This document shows positions 44,730 through 57,681 of a DNA stretch of 64,000 nt, piece after piece (the first letter of the stretch is position 1; each line of letters opens with the position of its first letter). The notes below the pieces were generated by a model. That model was given only the letters and a program-made list of their open reading frames with translations, was not told where the DNA came from and searched no databases. The DNA is taken from assembly GCF_029168945.1 (NCBI RefSeq), contig NC_083605.1, positions 7,137,280 through 7,201,279 on the forward strand, given 5' to 3'. The position numbers and the translations under genes were made by a program. This stretch comes from Cannabis sativa. Taxonomy: Eukaryota > Streptophyta > Magnoliopsida > Rosales > Cannabaceae.

Positions 44730-46582
44730 TGTTGGAAATATTTTACCAGGATCTAGATTTACTACCATGTATGTTTCATTAACATCCTAATATGAATTCT
44801 AAAACAATGAAATAAACACATATAAAGTTTAGGAAACCTTACATTGGGTGCATCGGAATATAATGACTCTTTCCGTTCAGATCTCTAGCCCTTGATTCCT
44901 TTCAGTAGCAGAACATAATCAAGATCTGAACCTGGATCTCTTTCTCTCCTTCCTTTGATGCTGATTCTCCTTCTTGATTGGATTCTACACAATCTTCCAC
45001 ACTATGATTGAGATACCACTTGATGTGTGTGGGCACTACTCTATCACTAAGTATTTCGAAATTGAAGAGAAGAAAAGAGAAGAAGAGGGTGGCGGCTTGG
45101 AGGCTCAGGTTTTTCTCTGAGAGAAAATAAGATGCAAGTCTTAGTTTCGTGAAGCCATCACTTTCTATTTATAGAATGCCATCTAGGTTTAGGTTAGAAT
45201 TGTATGACATTAAAATAATGAAAAATATAAATGGTGAACCCTATACAAAGTGGATAATGGGCCTCACTTTGCAATTTTGCCATTTTGTCATTTCTCAATC
45301 CCATTTTCTCAAAAATGTCACTTTTCCAATTCAACCATTTAAATGCCAATTCTAATTATTTAATAACTACAAATTAATTATTAAATAATATTGTCATTTA
45401 ATATATTTATTAATTAGACATATAAACTTAATTAACAAATAAAACCTAGAATCTCTTTTCTTTACAATTTCGCCCTTGCTTAGTGAAAATTCATAAACTA
45501 GACATAGTCTAACTTTAGAATTATAATTGATTAATTAAAATCAATTAACTGAGTCTTACAAGTAGTATGGTCTCAACTAGTTTGGGGACCATGGGCCTAT
45601 ATAACCGAGCTTCCAATAAGTTAAACCGAATTTACCAAGTAAATTCCCTAACTTATTAATTCCTTATTGAATCCACACTTAGAACTTAGAATTGCACTCT
45701 CAGTCATATAGAACGCTCTATATGTTCCACGATATAGATACGCTATTAATTATCCATTGTTATAATCCTAATTTGATCAATGACCCTTTAATAGATGATC
45801 TACATTGAATAGGAACTAAATTACCGTTACACCTTCAATGTATTTTATCCTTAAAACACTTAGCTCCGTATAAATGATATTTCAACGAAGTGAAATGAGA
45901 TCTCCACCATTTATCTCTGTTTAGCCAAGCTCGAAAGATATCATCGTTTCACTTCTAAATTTCTATAGAAGTTATAGACTCCATATTTATGTTAGCGCTC
46001 CGACTCAATTATACTATCATGTTCCCAAAATGTACGTATCACCCTGACCCAAAAGTAGGCTTAATTAACAAATCAAAGAACATGTATAATACTCTTGAGA
46101 TCGAACCTAACCATATCAGGATTAAGATCATTTGATCTAGGATCAACGGGTGATATTGAATTGAATAGATATTACGGTAAATTTTAATATATCTAATCAA
46201 AGTTCAATATCGGTCCCTTCCGATGTATACTCCATGCATCCGATACTGGTAAACTTTGCCAATGCCCTAGAAAGGACATAACACTTATCCAAGGTGTAAG
46301 AATACCTATTGCTGATTATCATGTCAGTCTAAATCCAGTGAACTGACAAATCAGGAAATAAACTTTCGAACATATAATTAAGATTATATTCCACTGTGCT
46401 GACAACACTATAATCTTTAACAAATTCATATGTTCTGGACTTAAATAGAATTCATACATTATATATATAATCATGAAATAAATCATGTGAACCATGCAAC
46501 ATAAAATATTATTTATGATCTTTATTAATGAGTTAATCTGATTATATTGAAATGAGTTTTATTTAGGGTACAAAACCTAACA
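44730..46582 (-). mobile_element. Solo LTR family A, copy 3 (1853 bp)
   Basis: Begins 'tgttggaaatattttacc' and ends 'gggtacaaaacctaaca'. Collinear over its full length with copy 2 (19327-21205). Flanks tcgtg (44725-44729) and tcctg (46583-46587) agree at four of five bases, a plausible mutated TSD. TATA box at + strand 45165-45174 on the minus strand. No internal region or partner LTR remains. Confidence 0.85.
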
Positions 46583-47400
46583 TCCTGCACCACGAAACGC
46601 CATGAACCTCGAAGCACTGTGACCGGCGAATGGCCACAGATCAGCTGTGTTAACCTAAGAAAAGAAAGAAGGAGAGAGATCTAGAATGATACCGAGAATC
46701 AGAGTTTTGGAAAATAATAATAATAATAATAAGAACAAGATAAAATATTACCTGAATGTTTTGGAGGGTATGAGGCTCAGATTTTCCCTTCGTTGGGTCG
46801 TTCGTGGTTGGAGAAAGGTGGCTGGACGAGCTGGTCCTTCATGTATCATTATATATTCTTGTTCAATATGAGCAAATTATTATTTTTATAGAGTTTGAAT
46901 GTTATTTTAAGGGAAATCTACGACACAAGAACATACAATATATATATATATTTTAATGTTTTATCATTGTTATTTTATACCAACATCCTTTTCAATTTGA
47001 AGTAGCGTATATACTGTGGTACTATTATATATTATTACAGTAAAATTTTTATCAAAGAATACTCTATTTAAAAATAACTATGGCATGTTTACTGATAAGT
47101 AATGGGAATTAATGGAAATGGAATCATTTCCTTACATTTGTTTATTTAATTTATTAAATTTAGGAAAGAGAGAACTTAATTAAATAAGGGAGAAAAAGAG
47201 GGGAGAACTTCCTCCACCAATTTTCTAAGAATGCCATTAAGGGTAATGGATTTTATTTATTTTTATTTTATTTTTTAATATTATTTTTTTATAAGTTTTT
47301 TAATATTAAATTTATAATGACAATTTTATCCTTTAAAATATGTCTTAATTAAAAATAACTACCATATACTATAGTTTAAGCTCATACTTCGCTATCTTTT
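46583..47400. other. Region between solo LTR and LINE fragment
   Basis: 46583-46870 is GC-richer than its surroundings and contains a short open frame (46686-46871) after an A/T repeat. It may be CACTA interior or another element; no protein similarity is recognised. 46880-47400 is AT-rich and featureless. Confidence 0.35.
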
Positions 47401-47401
47401 A

Positions 47402-47660
47402 TTTTTTTTTTTTGACAAAGTGATTTAAATCACTCATGAATTTACGACGCCCACGTCCGCCACTGGCGCTGGAACCTCCTCGAACCAGGATAGCTCATCG
47501 TCTAACCGCAGAGCATGCTTTGCCAACCATGGGCCGCTAAAATCTTAGAGCGAGCCCCATGGGACAAAACTGTCCCCGAAAATTTAGACAATAAAGCTAT
47601 AACATCTTCAAACAACGCTCCTAACTCAATAAAATACTGAAGTTCCACTGATAAAAGATT
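47402..47660 (-). mobile_element. LINE 3'-end fragment
   Basis: A T12 run at 47402-47413 (poly-A tail on the minus strand) is followed by a decayed RNase H C terminus. The minus strand reads FIELGALFEDVIALLSKFSGTVLSH, then after a frame change LAKHALRLDDELSWFEEVP before a stop. These are typical end residues of plant L1-type elements. Its 5' end abuts copia sequence. Confidence 0.7.
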
Positions 47661-48467
47661 GCGATGTTCTAATAATTGTGGGTCACAACTCATTGGCTAC
47701 GCAAATGCAGAATATTTTTTTGATCCATATAAGACTAGATCTCAAATGAGCTATGTATTCACTTATGGTGACACTGCTATATCTTGGAGGTCAACAAAGC
47801 AAACTCTGGTGGTTACTTCCTCAAATCATGCTGGGATACTTGCAATTCACGAGGCAAGTTAAGAATGTGTATGGTTAAGATCAATGACATAACATATTCG
47901 AGGAACATGTGAATTAACATCCAATAAAGAAGTACCAACAGTTCTCCATGAAAATAATATTGCCTGCATCGCTTAACAAAAAGGACATTAAAAGAGATTA
48001 TAACTAAACACATTTGACCAAAATTCTTCTTTATACATAACCTTCAAGAAAATGGTGATATTGATCTTTAACAAATTCGATCAAGTGATAGTTTTGCAGA
48101 CTTATTCATGAAGACATTACGAACATCAACATTTGAGAAGATTGTTCACAAGATTGGAATGTGTCGATTAAAAGATCTCTAAAAATTCCAAAATGAACTA
48201 TTTTCCCTTAACTGAGTTTTGTCCCACTTAGTTTCTTCGGTAAGATTTTTAACGAGTCAGTTATTATGGATATCCAAGGGGAGTGTTATAAATAATAGAT
48301 ATTTATGGATGTCCAAATCTTTTCAAATCAATTGCCTTTAACTATATTACTGTTCCCTTTCGTTAGTTTTCTAATCTATGACTCACATATTTGTATAAGT
48401 AGAGGATCACCCCAACGAAACAAAATGCTCAAAAATTTTTAATGTCTTCGTTGTGGTATTCATAACA
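47660..48467 (+). pseudogene. Ty1/copia RNase H remnant with 3' LTR
   Basis: The + strand reads LIGYANAEYFFDPYKTRSQ, VFTYGDTAISWRSTKQTLV, the usual copia RNase H motifs, then decays through several stops. A purine tract 'ccaaggggag' precedes a short LTR at 48284-48467 that begins 'tgttataaataat' and ends 'tggtattcataaca' (184 bp). The left part of the element is gone. Confidence 0.82.
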
Positions 48468-50664
48468 CGCAAGTATACGTATCATTAACAAGTTATAGAC
48501 TCACAAAGAGTGAGGTCGATCCCACGAGGATTGTAGTTAAGTATTTTAAAATTAAATCTTTACTTCTATTTGGCTATATAGAATATTTAAGAGGAGATTA
48601 AAACTAGAAAATAATAAAAATAGTGAAAGAAGAAGCAATTAAATTAATAAAGGAAATTAACAGTGAATAAAAGTTAGGGCTTTCGATTTTAATTGTTTCT
48701 ATTGATTATGACTTAATATGATTATCTTTCTATTACCAATTTCTATGCAATAGCAGGTTTACTAAGATAATTTATAGTCTTCTCTGGTATATAAATCTCA
48801 ATTACATACAAATTTTCTACTCTCGTGATAAATTAAACATCCAACAGACATTAAACACAAAAATCCTATAAGCTATCTAAACCATATAGGTACTCTCATC
48901 CTATATCAAAATTCAGTTATATTTCACTATAACATAACTGACACTCACTTCTCAGATCTCACATCAAAATCATACAGTTAATTGGTGATCAGGTAATTTA
49001 AAACAATTAAGTACGAATGAAATAGAATACATTGAAACTGAGGGAAAATAAATCATATTAAAACCATAAAATAATGTCAATAGTATCCATCTAAACCCTA
49101 ATTAAGTGTCTAGCTACTCATGTTCATGGAAGCGAAATCACACATATTAACTTAAGAAAAGAGAAGAAAATAAAGAAGAAGAGAATGTTGAAAACCCTCT
49201 GAAGAATGCCTCCAGTATTGACTTCGGTCTCTAAATTTCGTACTCCTTTTTCTGCTGTTTATTTCCTTCCAAACCGCCTCCCCAAATCAACTGAAGTTCA
49301 CTCCTTATATAGTCATTGAGGGACTAAAAAGATAGAAAAACGCACATGCTCAAAATCCTATTCAGCTTCGAATTAGGAAGCCACCAACCCCACGTGCGCG
49401 AAAGATAGAATTTTTTGCTTCAGCATAGGGGCAGGCCGCGACGCCCTCCTTCTTGGGTTGCGACCCGCAGTGACGGATGCACGTGTATGAATGTGGAGGC
49501 TATAGCCCCCACTAACAAAAATATTATCTTTTAAAATATTAAATATAATTTTTTTTAATTTAATAATTATAGGTTAAAATAGTAGAAAAGCTCCCATAAA
49601 ATTAAATAAATATAATAAGAATGATTATAATATAGGTATAAATATTTTTCATTGATAATTAAGCCCCCACAAAATAAAAATTCTGGGTCCGTCACTGGCG
49701 ACCCGTGTGTGGTTTTCACATGTGGGGACTTGATTTTCCATATGCGGGTCGTGGCATGCCCATTCCTGGCCGCGGCCCGTGTCTCCCTTGCTCACGTTTT
49801 CAACGTGTATAATTTTTTTTTTTATTTCTAAGCAGGATTCCAATTTTTTTCACATATATATTTTTGCAATCTTTTATCTTTTTTCATTGATATTTTACTA
49901 ATATTCTGCTATTTTTAAGTCTGCAAAATAGAAAATAATAAGCGTAAAATTGCTCCTAATACGAGTAAAATTAAATTAAAAATATACTAAATTTAATCTA
50001 ACATTAATACTAAAAATAACCTAACAGTCTTCTCTATTTTCATTCTTTAAATTATATTATTCTATAATTCTTGCAATTTTATTTTTCCCTATGTGATGTA
50101 CCTATACTAGATACTACCTTCATGACTTGCCATGGGCCAATTTTCTAGTAAGATATATATTCAAATAATTATTGATCATAAATATGACTATTGTCTTATA
50201 AGAATAAAAATAATAATTAAAAAAATGCTTGTGCATGCAAAATTAAAATGTAAATCACTTAATAAAAAATTTGTTCAATAGTGTGTTAAAATATGATAAA
50301 TTTGACACATAGTAAAATTTATATTACCATAAATATATAATTTTATTATTTTATTAGTATATTTAATTATAGTATTATTTTTTTATTGTTTTATTAATAA
50401 AAATTTATAATAAAGTTATTATTATTATTATTATATTTTTTATAAAAATATTAAATTTTACATCAAATTTTGTAATTATGTATTGGAACAGAATACCAAA
50501 AATTAATACAAATATATTATAAATTTATTTTTTTGCCAAATATAATATTTACATCTCTAATTAGAGATGATCACACCATATGAATAACATTAAGTGGTTG
50601 TTAACTTATGTCAATGCCACGACGAACGACCAGATCAACACCATATCGTAACTAAATGAACATT
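48468..50664. repeat. Probable retroelement-derived region with nested MITE
   Basis: Starts 'cgcaagtatacgtatc' with 'gaggtcgatcccacgaggat' shortly after, a motif common in plant LTR-retrotransposon LTRs. The GC-rich block at 49330-49800 ('ccgcgacgccctcc', 'ccgcggcccgtgtctccc') belongs to it. It probably ends near 50030 ('aaaaataacctaaca'). I found no gene, partner LTR or TSD. 50040-50660 is AT-rich with one MITE-like inverted pair. Confidence 0.4.
49468..49697. mobile_element. hAT-type MITE (230 bp, 8-bp TSD gcgacccg)
   Basis: Termini 'cagtgacgga' and 'tccgtcactg' are perfect inverted repeats. The flanks are a perfect 8-bp direct repeat gcgacccg (49460-49467 and 49698-49705), the TSD length of hAT elements. 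The interior is AT-rich and noncoding. Confidence 0.93.
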
Positions 50665-51253
50665 GTTAGGTGTGCAACTAAAGTCTCACATTAGGTACAA
50701 ATGGAAAATATTATACGTGTCCATTGTTATAAGACCTTTTGGGAAGGTACCCAAGATCAAATTTGTGAGGGCTTAAGCTCAAAGTGGACAATATCATACC
50801 AGCGTGGAGATAGATGGTGTCCAACGTCCTAACAAGTGGTATCAAAGCCGAATTCCAAAGTTAGCCATGTGAATGAATTCTCAAATGCCAAACAAAGAAG
50901 ATGAACCTCAATAATCTCACAATGTGATTTGTGGGTGTGCTCTAAATAGAGGAGTTGGCCTGAGAAAGAGCAAGAACTCTCGAGGTAGTGATAATGCTCC
51001 ATGTAAGGTGTGTGCTCTAACGTATTGGAGGGAAGTATACACTATTTGATGGAGAGTGGACGGATAGAAGATTATTTGAGGAGAGACAATGTGGTCCTTT
51101 CTTTAAGGAGAGAGGATTGTTGCCTTGTTGGATGTACAATTAAAGTCCCACATTGATTAGAAATAGAAAAAATTGGGTTCAATGGTATGAGACCTTTTAA
51201 GAAGATGCCCAAAAATAAATCCGTAAAGATTGATGTTCTCCAACGTCCTAGTA
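50665..51253 (+). mobile_element. TRIM-type retroelement (589 bp)
   Basis: Left LTR 50665-50834 ('tgttaggtgtgcaactaaag' ... 'caacgtcctaaca'), then 'agtggtatcaaagccg', an initiator-Met-type PBS with one mismatch. The right LTR at 51126-51253 ('tgttggatgtacaattaaag' ... 'caacgtcctagta') carries an internal deletion relative to the left one. A purine-rich 'ggagagaggatt' precedes it. Flanks aacat and aacac match at four of five bases. No coding capacity. Confidence 0.85.
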
Positions 51254-51439
51254 AACACAACTAAATATTATTAATTTGGTTGGTAATCAAATATTCCTTT
51301 TCTCTATTTTCTTCTCAATATAAATGACAAAAACAGAGACAATTTTCTAAGTAATAATTAACAACACAAACACATGATGACCTCCCATTCGGCCATGAGT
51401 TGACTACAACACAAAGACCAATCTTCCTTTCTCTAATGG

Positions 51440-51975
<536 letters not shown>

Positions 51976-52188
51976 TAAACTAGTAAAAAAAGAACTCAAT
52001 GATTGCTATGACAAAAAAAAAAAAAAAGAATTATTGTGTTGACTATATGGTTTAAAAATTTGATCTTGCCACATCTGAATAAATTGATTGATATAGTATA
52101 GATTAGGTTGACAAAAATTTTGGGTGATCATTGAAAGTCAAAAAGTTTGACTTTTGGTGTGGGGTCCAACTTTGAATAATATGTATTT

Positions 52189-55100
52189 TTATCTAGGGGA
52201 CATTGTGGAGTAACTACAAGTGGCACGAGAAGAAGGGTGGCTTGTTATGGTGAAAGAGCTAAAGTGGTTAACTTCTCTTTTCATGGCTTTGTATACATCA
52301 TCTAAACCTTCTTCAATTAACTCCAACACCGTTTGTGGCATTGGTGGCATGTTAACATCCATTGATCCTTCAAGCATTCTCACTACATCTCCCATTGTAG
52401 GTCTCATGATAACCTCATCTTGAATACACCAAAAAGCTACTTTCAAAGCTCTATTGAGTTCTTCTTCCTCTAATACTGCTCCTTCAAGTCTTTTATCCGC
52501 AGCTTTCAATGGGGTACCTTTTGTCATTTCCTACAAACAACCATTATAATTATTATTCATTTTCATTAGATTACAACAAGTAAAGGATAACAAAAAAACA
52601 GAGGACTCTGTCTTTACTAACCTTAAAAGCCAAACCAGGATAAAAGAAGTCATCTGCATCAAAAGACATGTCAAGGTTCCTCCGGCCACCAATAATCTCT
52701 AAAAGAAGCATACCATAACTGTAAACATCGGCTTTCACGGTTATAGGCCGATTACTAACCCATTCAGGAGCCAAATAGCCTCTTGTTCCTCTAACCATTG
52801 TCACAACATGAGAATGCTCTCTTGCCATCAACTTAGCTAGTCCAAAATCAGAAACTTTAGGCGAAAATTTCTCATCCAAAAGAATGTTTTCGGGTTTTAT
52901 ATCGCAGTGTATAATCCTATCACGGCATTGCTCATGGAAGTAAGCAATTCCCTGAGCAGTAGCCACTGCAATGTTGAAACGAGTTGGCCAATCTAGCATC
53001 TTACTTTGGGAATTGTATGAGGGAAATATCCACTTGTCCAAGGAGCCATTTTTCATGAACTCATAAACTAGAAGCCTGTAAAAAAGGATCATCATCATCA
53101 AAATAATCATCCATTGAGTCTTTTACATTTGCTATGAATGAAATCAACCATTAAAATCAACTATTTCTTACCGATGTTGTCCTTCTGAACAATATCCACA
53201 AAGACGAACTAAGTTCATGTGATGCATTGAGCCAATTGTAGTGACTTCAGTTATGAACTCCTTTTCTCCTTGTGGCAAAACCTTGTCAAGTTTCTTTACA
53301 GCTATCAAAGTACCATCTGCAAGGCTTCCCTTGTAAACAGTCCCAAATCCACCTGAAAACAAAACCATACCATATAAGTTCATCACTAAAGAACAAATCT
53401 TGACTAAATAAAACATATGTACTAACCAGTTCCAAGGATCTGTGAGAAATTCCAAGTACGAATATTCAAATCCCGGTAGCTAAAATTGATTGGAGTACCA
53501 GCCAAAATCAAAGAGCTTTCCATAGCTCTTTTCAAAGCTCTTTTTCTATGCACATTGTAGTATAATAACAAACAAAGGAGAGCAATAAGAACAATCATAC
53601 TAAGAACAATAGGAATAACCAAAACCTTTTCTTTCTTATTCAAACCACCATCTGAAGAATCCTCAGATCCTTCTCCACCCCAACCGTTGGATCTAACCTT
53701 AACAAACAGAGTAGAACCAGTATCTTCATACCCTCCATAATCCAAACTCCTCAAAATCCAACAATAAGGCTTCTCATCATCTAAACCATAAACAGAAGCA
53801 ATACATTCACAATCAGATAAACAAGCATCACCACACTTGGACACATTTCTTACGTCACTGTAATTTGCTATGACAGAAAAATCTGAGTAATAATAGTTAG
53901 TTTGCTGAACCATTGAAATCCTAAACTGGGATTTCTGATACGACTGTTTATGATCACACTTCCCAATCAAAGAAGAATTCTCCGAACAATGATTATCATT
54001 TCCAACCTTGGAAGTACCAGGTAAACAAGTACAAGAAGCATTAGTTTGACTTTTGTCAAGATTACATATCCCATTACCGCAAACCCCAGCAATGTCACAA
54101 GGTTTAGAAACCGCAGCCCATTCTGGCACCCATTGACGTGACCCATTAACGTCGTCGTCCCAACGATAAAGACGAAGATTCCCATTATTCTCAAGCGTTA
54201 ACCGCCGGAGAACTGATAAGCCGGTCGACCGGTTAGTAGCAGAAGATAAACCACCGTAATCTTCGTCGTTTTTATACACGTAAACGGCACCGTCTGATGA
54301 TTCACCATAGACAATTCCGAAACTACCCTTTTCGTCCAAAACAGCAATGACATCCCCTGTTACGTTTGATATATCGGGTCCTTGCCAATATGAGTAATTG
54401 GCATAAGAATCCGGTGAAGAGTCAAACGTTTCGGGGAGATTATAAGTCAAAGCTAGGCTTAATGAAGTTGGTTGTTGAAGCATTTTGAGAGCGTAGTAGC
54501 TTCCACTTGAGTCTGATTTTGATGTTGTTAATTCTAACTTTACTGATAAAGGTTGGTTTGGGAGCAGAGTGTCTGATGGGTGTGAAAAGCTCTGCCAAAC
54601 AGGGCGGTTTACGTCGTTATATAGGATGAAGTTACCGGATTCTGACATGGTGGCAGCTTCAACTCCGGCACCGGATGTGTTTGAGGCCCATATGGTGGTG
54701 GCTCTGCCGTCGGAGAGAATGAGGTTCCCGGCGGTATTTAGCTCCAAGATTGCATTTTTTGTGACCGGAGAGTCTCTATATTTAGACAATATAAGATTGA
54801 GAGAAAATGAAATTTTGTTTGATCATTTGGTCATAACTTTTCACCTGCAAAAGCTTTAGTATAAAAACTACGTATTCTAGAGATGATGGTGCAATTTTTG
54901 TTGTGTAGTTTTTGATTCATAATGTATGCTAAAAACTACCATTATATCATATATATATACATATGAAAGTTTCAGTACTTACTTGTTAGGTGACCAGACT
55001 ACTGTACGGTCACCGGGAAGCTTTGCGAACCAAATTGCCAATTGAAGTTTGTTGTAATCTCCATTCTCCATTGGAGTGAAACCAAAGGCAAAAGTACCAT

Positions 55101-55248
55101 TGTCAGAGACCCAAGCTTTGTTGTCCCGAGCCAACAACCTCGAACCTAGACCAATTTGGCTAGCTACTGAGCCATACTCAAAACCAACCAAGACTCCCAA
55201 CAAGGCCAAATGGTACAAAAACTTTAATAAAGTGCAAGAATAGGCCAT
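52189..55248 (-). CDS. G-type lectin S-receptor-like Ser/Thr kinase, At5g24080-like (5 exons, 863 aa)
   Basis: Plasma-membrane receptor kinase; ligand unknown for this clade. Exons: 55248-54983, 54775-53427, 53352-53172, 53075-52622, 52530-52189 (2592 nt, all in frame, GT-AG). Order: signal peptide (about 1-30), bulb-type lectin domain ([15 protein letters not shown]-like [17 protein letters not shown]), S-locus/EGF-like region ([20 protein letters not shown]), PAN-like Cys-rich part ([17 protein letters not shown]), one TM helix at about 473-496, then the kinase. Kinase features: [24 protein letters not shown] (about 654-661), DFGLAK (about 674), [10 protein letters not shown]. The catalytic loop has HCD, not HRD, as in non-RD kinases. 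Exon 4 ends FYPGLAFK where Trp is usual in place of the Leu. The C terminus CSYSTMSPR matches the conserved tail of the Arabidopsis protein. No lesions. Confidence 0.93.
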
Positions 55249-55327
55249 GTGGACTAGTGTGTGTGTTTTGTTTATTTATTTTTTTGAGAAAGAGTGAACC
55301 GAGCTTGGAAAATGGTTCATTTTGGTG

Positions 55328-55336
55328 TATATTTAT
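55328..55336 (-). promoter_or_regulatory. Candidate TATA box of the receptor kinase
   Basis: On the minus strand CATAAATATA lies about 80 bp upstream of the kinase ATG, within a short A/T block. Position and sequence suit a TATA box; no other support. Confidence 0.45.
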
Positions 55337-55339
55337 GGG

Positions 55340-56340
55340 GAAGAAATAAAAAGAGTAGACACAGATCAGTAGTAGTAAAGTCTACTAAATATTACTATAA
55401 AGAGAAGTTTGTGTTAAATGAGAATTAAAATAAAAATGTGACACGTATTAATGGTGGGTGAACTACACGTTGAAAAAGAGTAGCTGAAACAAATGGTCGG
55501 CTAGCAGGGACATGGTAGAGATATTATTATATATATTTTGCATATATAAATGGGATATGTATATGGGTGTACGTGTTGACTAGACAGTGGCTTGTAAAGG
55601 GCTTAAGTGAGTTTATGACCAACCGAAAGTCCCATGCTAATATTTGACACGTACTCACAATTATTTTTGCATGAGAATTATTAACAAAATATTCTTCTTT
55701 TCACACTTGGGAATTCCGTAGTGAATTTGCACTTTTTTTGTACATTCCTTGTTTGAGATCATAGACTATGATGATTGTGGCTAAGTGTATAATCTTAAAG
55801 TGCATTATAGATTTTGTTACACACAAGCATATTTAGAGCAATACATGTACAAATTGGCAATATCCTCATGCATGGCAGAAAACAGTATAAACTTTTATAT
55901 ATAGTCATATGTACAAACTTTTATTACTGTTGTATGTAATTGTAAAGGTTATATAGTGTGAAAAGAGCAAGAGAGATTTATGGATGGTGATATTACAATA
56001 ATTATTGTTGTCACGATTTAATTTATCCTTAAATAAAAATGGATAAGTACATTGTATCATTTTCTTATCCACCAATTAAATCAACCTCTGTTGAAGAAAA
56101 TATATATAGGATGATGAATATGAATGTGGGGGACCTTATATTTAAGAGATGTATTATTTTGCTTTGACAATTTTGCCGCATGCACACCCCTTTTAAATTG
56201 TTGTTCATTTCAAAAAATAAAATAAATAAGTCGTCTCATTTAATATGCTTGAGTACGTACGTGACGATCGATATGGCTCAATTATTCTTATTATTATTGT
56301 GTTGTCCAGCTTCAGTTATATATATAAATATATATATATA
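55340..56340. other. Intergenic flank upstream of the receptor kinase
   Basis: No gene. The kinase promoter presumably lies here. AT-rich with short runs of 'atat'; no repeat boundary was clear. Confidence 0.5.
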
Positions 56341-57193
56341 GGGCCCGTTTGGTACGCAGGATTGGACTGGATTGGACTGAAAATGATTGGACTGGACTGG
56401 ACAAGATTGGATTGTGCTGAAAGTAATCCTGTGTTTGGTTTAAGAATGGACTGGACTATTTTATTTATTTACTTTTAGAAAAAAAAAACTTAAATTAAAT
56501 AAAAGTATATAATAATAGATTAAAATTAAAATATATAATAATAAATAAATAATTCGTAGCAAAAAAAAAAAAATAATATATCATATATAATTAAGAATAT
56601 ACATAAATATATAATAAAATATTTTGTCATATTTTTTATTTAATAAATAATTAAAATAGTAAAATAAAAATACTTGAATAATATAAAATTGTTTATCTTA
56701 AACACTAATTTAATCACTAATTTAATATAAATATTAATTTTTTAAAATATTTATATAAATTTTTTAGTAATTTAAAAATAATATATAATTTTATTGTCAT
56801 ATTTTTTTTCTTAGAATTTATTTAAGTAACTATTATTTAATTAATAATATTCTAAATTTTAAAAACTTATGTATAATATTTCAAAATTATACATTTTCAT
56901 TAATTTTAATAAATAAATTTTTGATAAAAAAAATGTATAAATATATGTGTGATAATTATTTCCTTTAAATTCTTATTAAATTTAAAATATATTAATAAAA
57001 ATTAAAATTAAAAAAACGATAAAAAAAATATCACCTGCATAGGATTATTTATCCCACCCTGCTAGATGGGATAAATACTCTCAGACAGATGAGGTCAACT
57101 GGATTAGTTATCCAGACTTCTAACATGCCCAAACACTGGATTGGACAAATTAGCCTGTCTAATCCAATCCAGTCCTGCGTACCAAACGGGCCC
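56341..57193. mobile_element. MITE with 'gggcccgtttggtacgcag' ends (853 bp)
   Basis: The left end 'gggcccgtttggtacgcag' is mirrored perfectly by 'ctgcgtaccaaacgggccc' at the right. Inside, 'attggactggattggactg' pairs with 'aatccaatccagtcc'. Both ends are flanked by 'ata', a possible 3-bp TSD as in PIF/Harbinger elements, although the flanks are TA-rich. The interior is AT-rich and noncoding. Confidence 0.88.
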
Positions 57194-57607
57194 ATATAGA
57201 ATACTTTTTAACGGGTATTACTCATGAATAATTACTAGATAAATTAAACTATAAATATTAATTTTAAAAATATCAAACCATCAAATTTTGATCTAATACC
57301 GAATAATGAAATCACAAATTTGAATTTCTATACTTAATTTAACTCTTAATTAAAAAAATATCAAAAAATATCTCTTTTTACACTATATCAAAAATATGTT
57401 CATACAAAAATATTTAACTCAAACTCAACCTTTTCTTTTCAAATTTTTCTCGCTATTTTTCATTTTAATTTTTTTTACTGATAGAACAATTTCAGCCCAT
57501 ATGATATAAAAATGAGAGATTTTTTTAATTAGATAGAAAAATTAAGCATAAAAACTCAAAATTTTCTAATTTTATCCATTCATGGGTAATACCCATTAAG
57601 AGTGCAC

Positions 57608-57641
<34 letters not shown>

Positions 57642-57660
57642 TGATATAATATTGTGATTA
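57194..57660. other. AT-rich spacer with (TA)n tract
   Basis: No gene. A (TA)n run lies at about 57610-57638. 'taacgggtattactcatgaa' near 57209 and 'ttcatgggtaatacccatta' near 57579 are inverted, so 57209-57600 may be an old MITE. Confidence 0.6.
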
Positions 57661-57681
57661 AAAAATAATGGAAGAGGTTTC

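Noticed and set aside
54569..54859. Plus-strand open frame opposite the receptor kinase
   Set aside because: Antisense to kinase exon 2 and its intron; no independent support.
56245..56478. 77-codon open frame ending in the MITE
   Set aside because: Its second half is the repeated 'gattggactg' terminus of the 56341 MITE and its first half is low-complexity Ile/Tyr.
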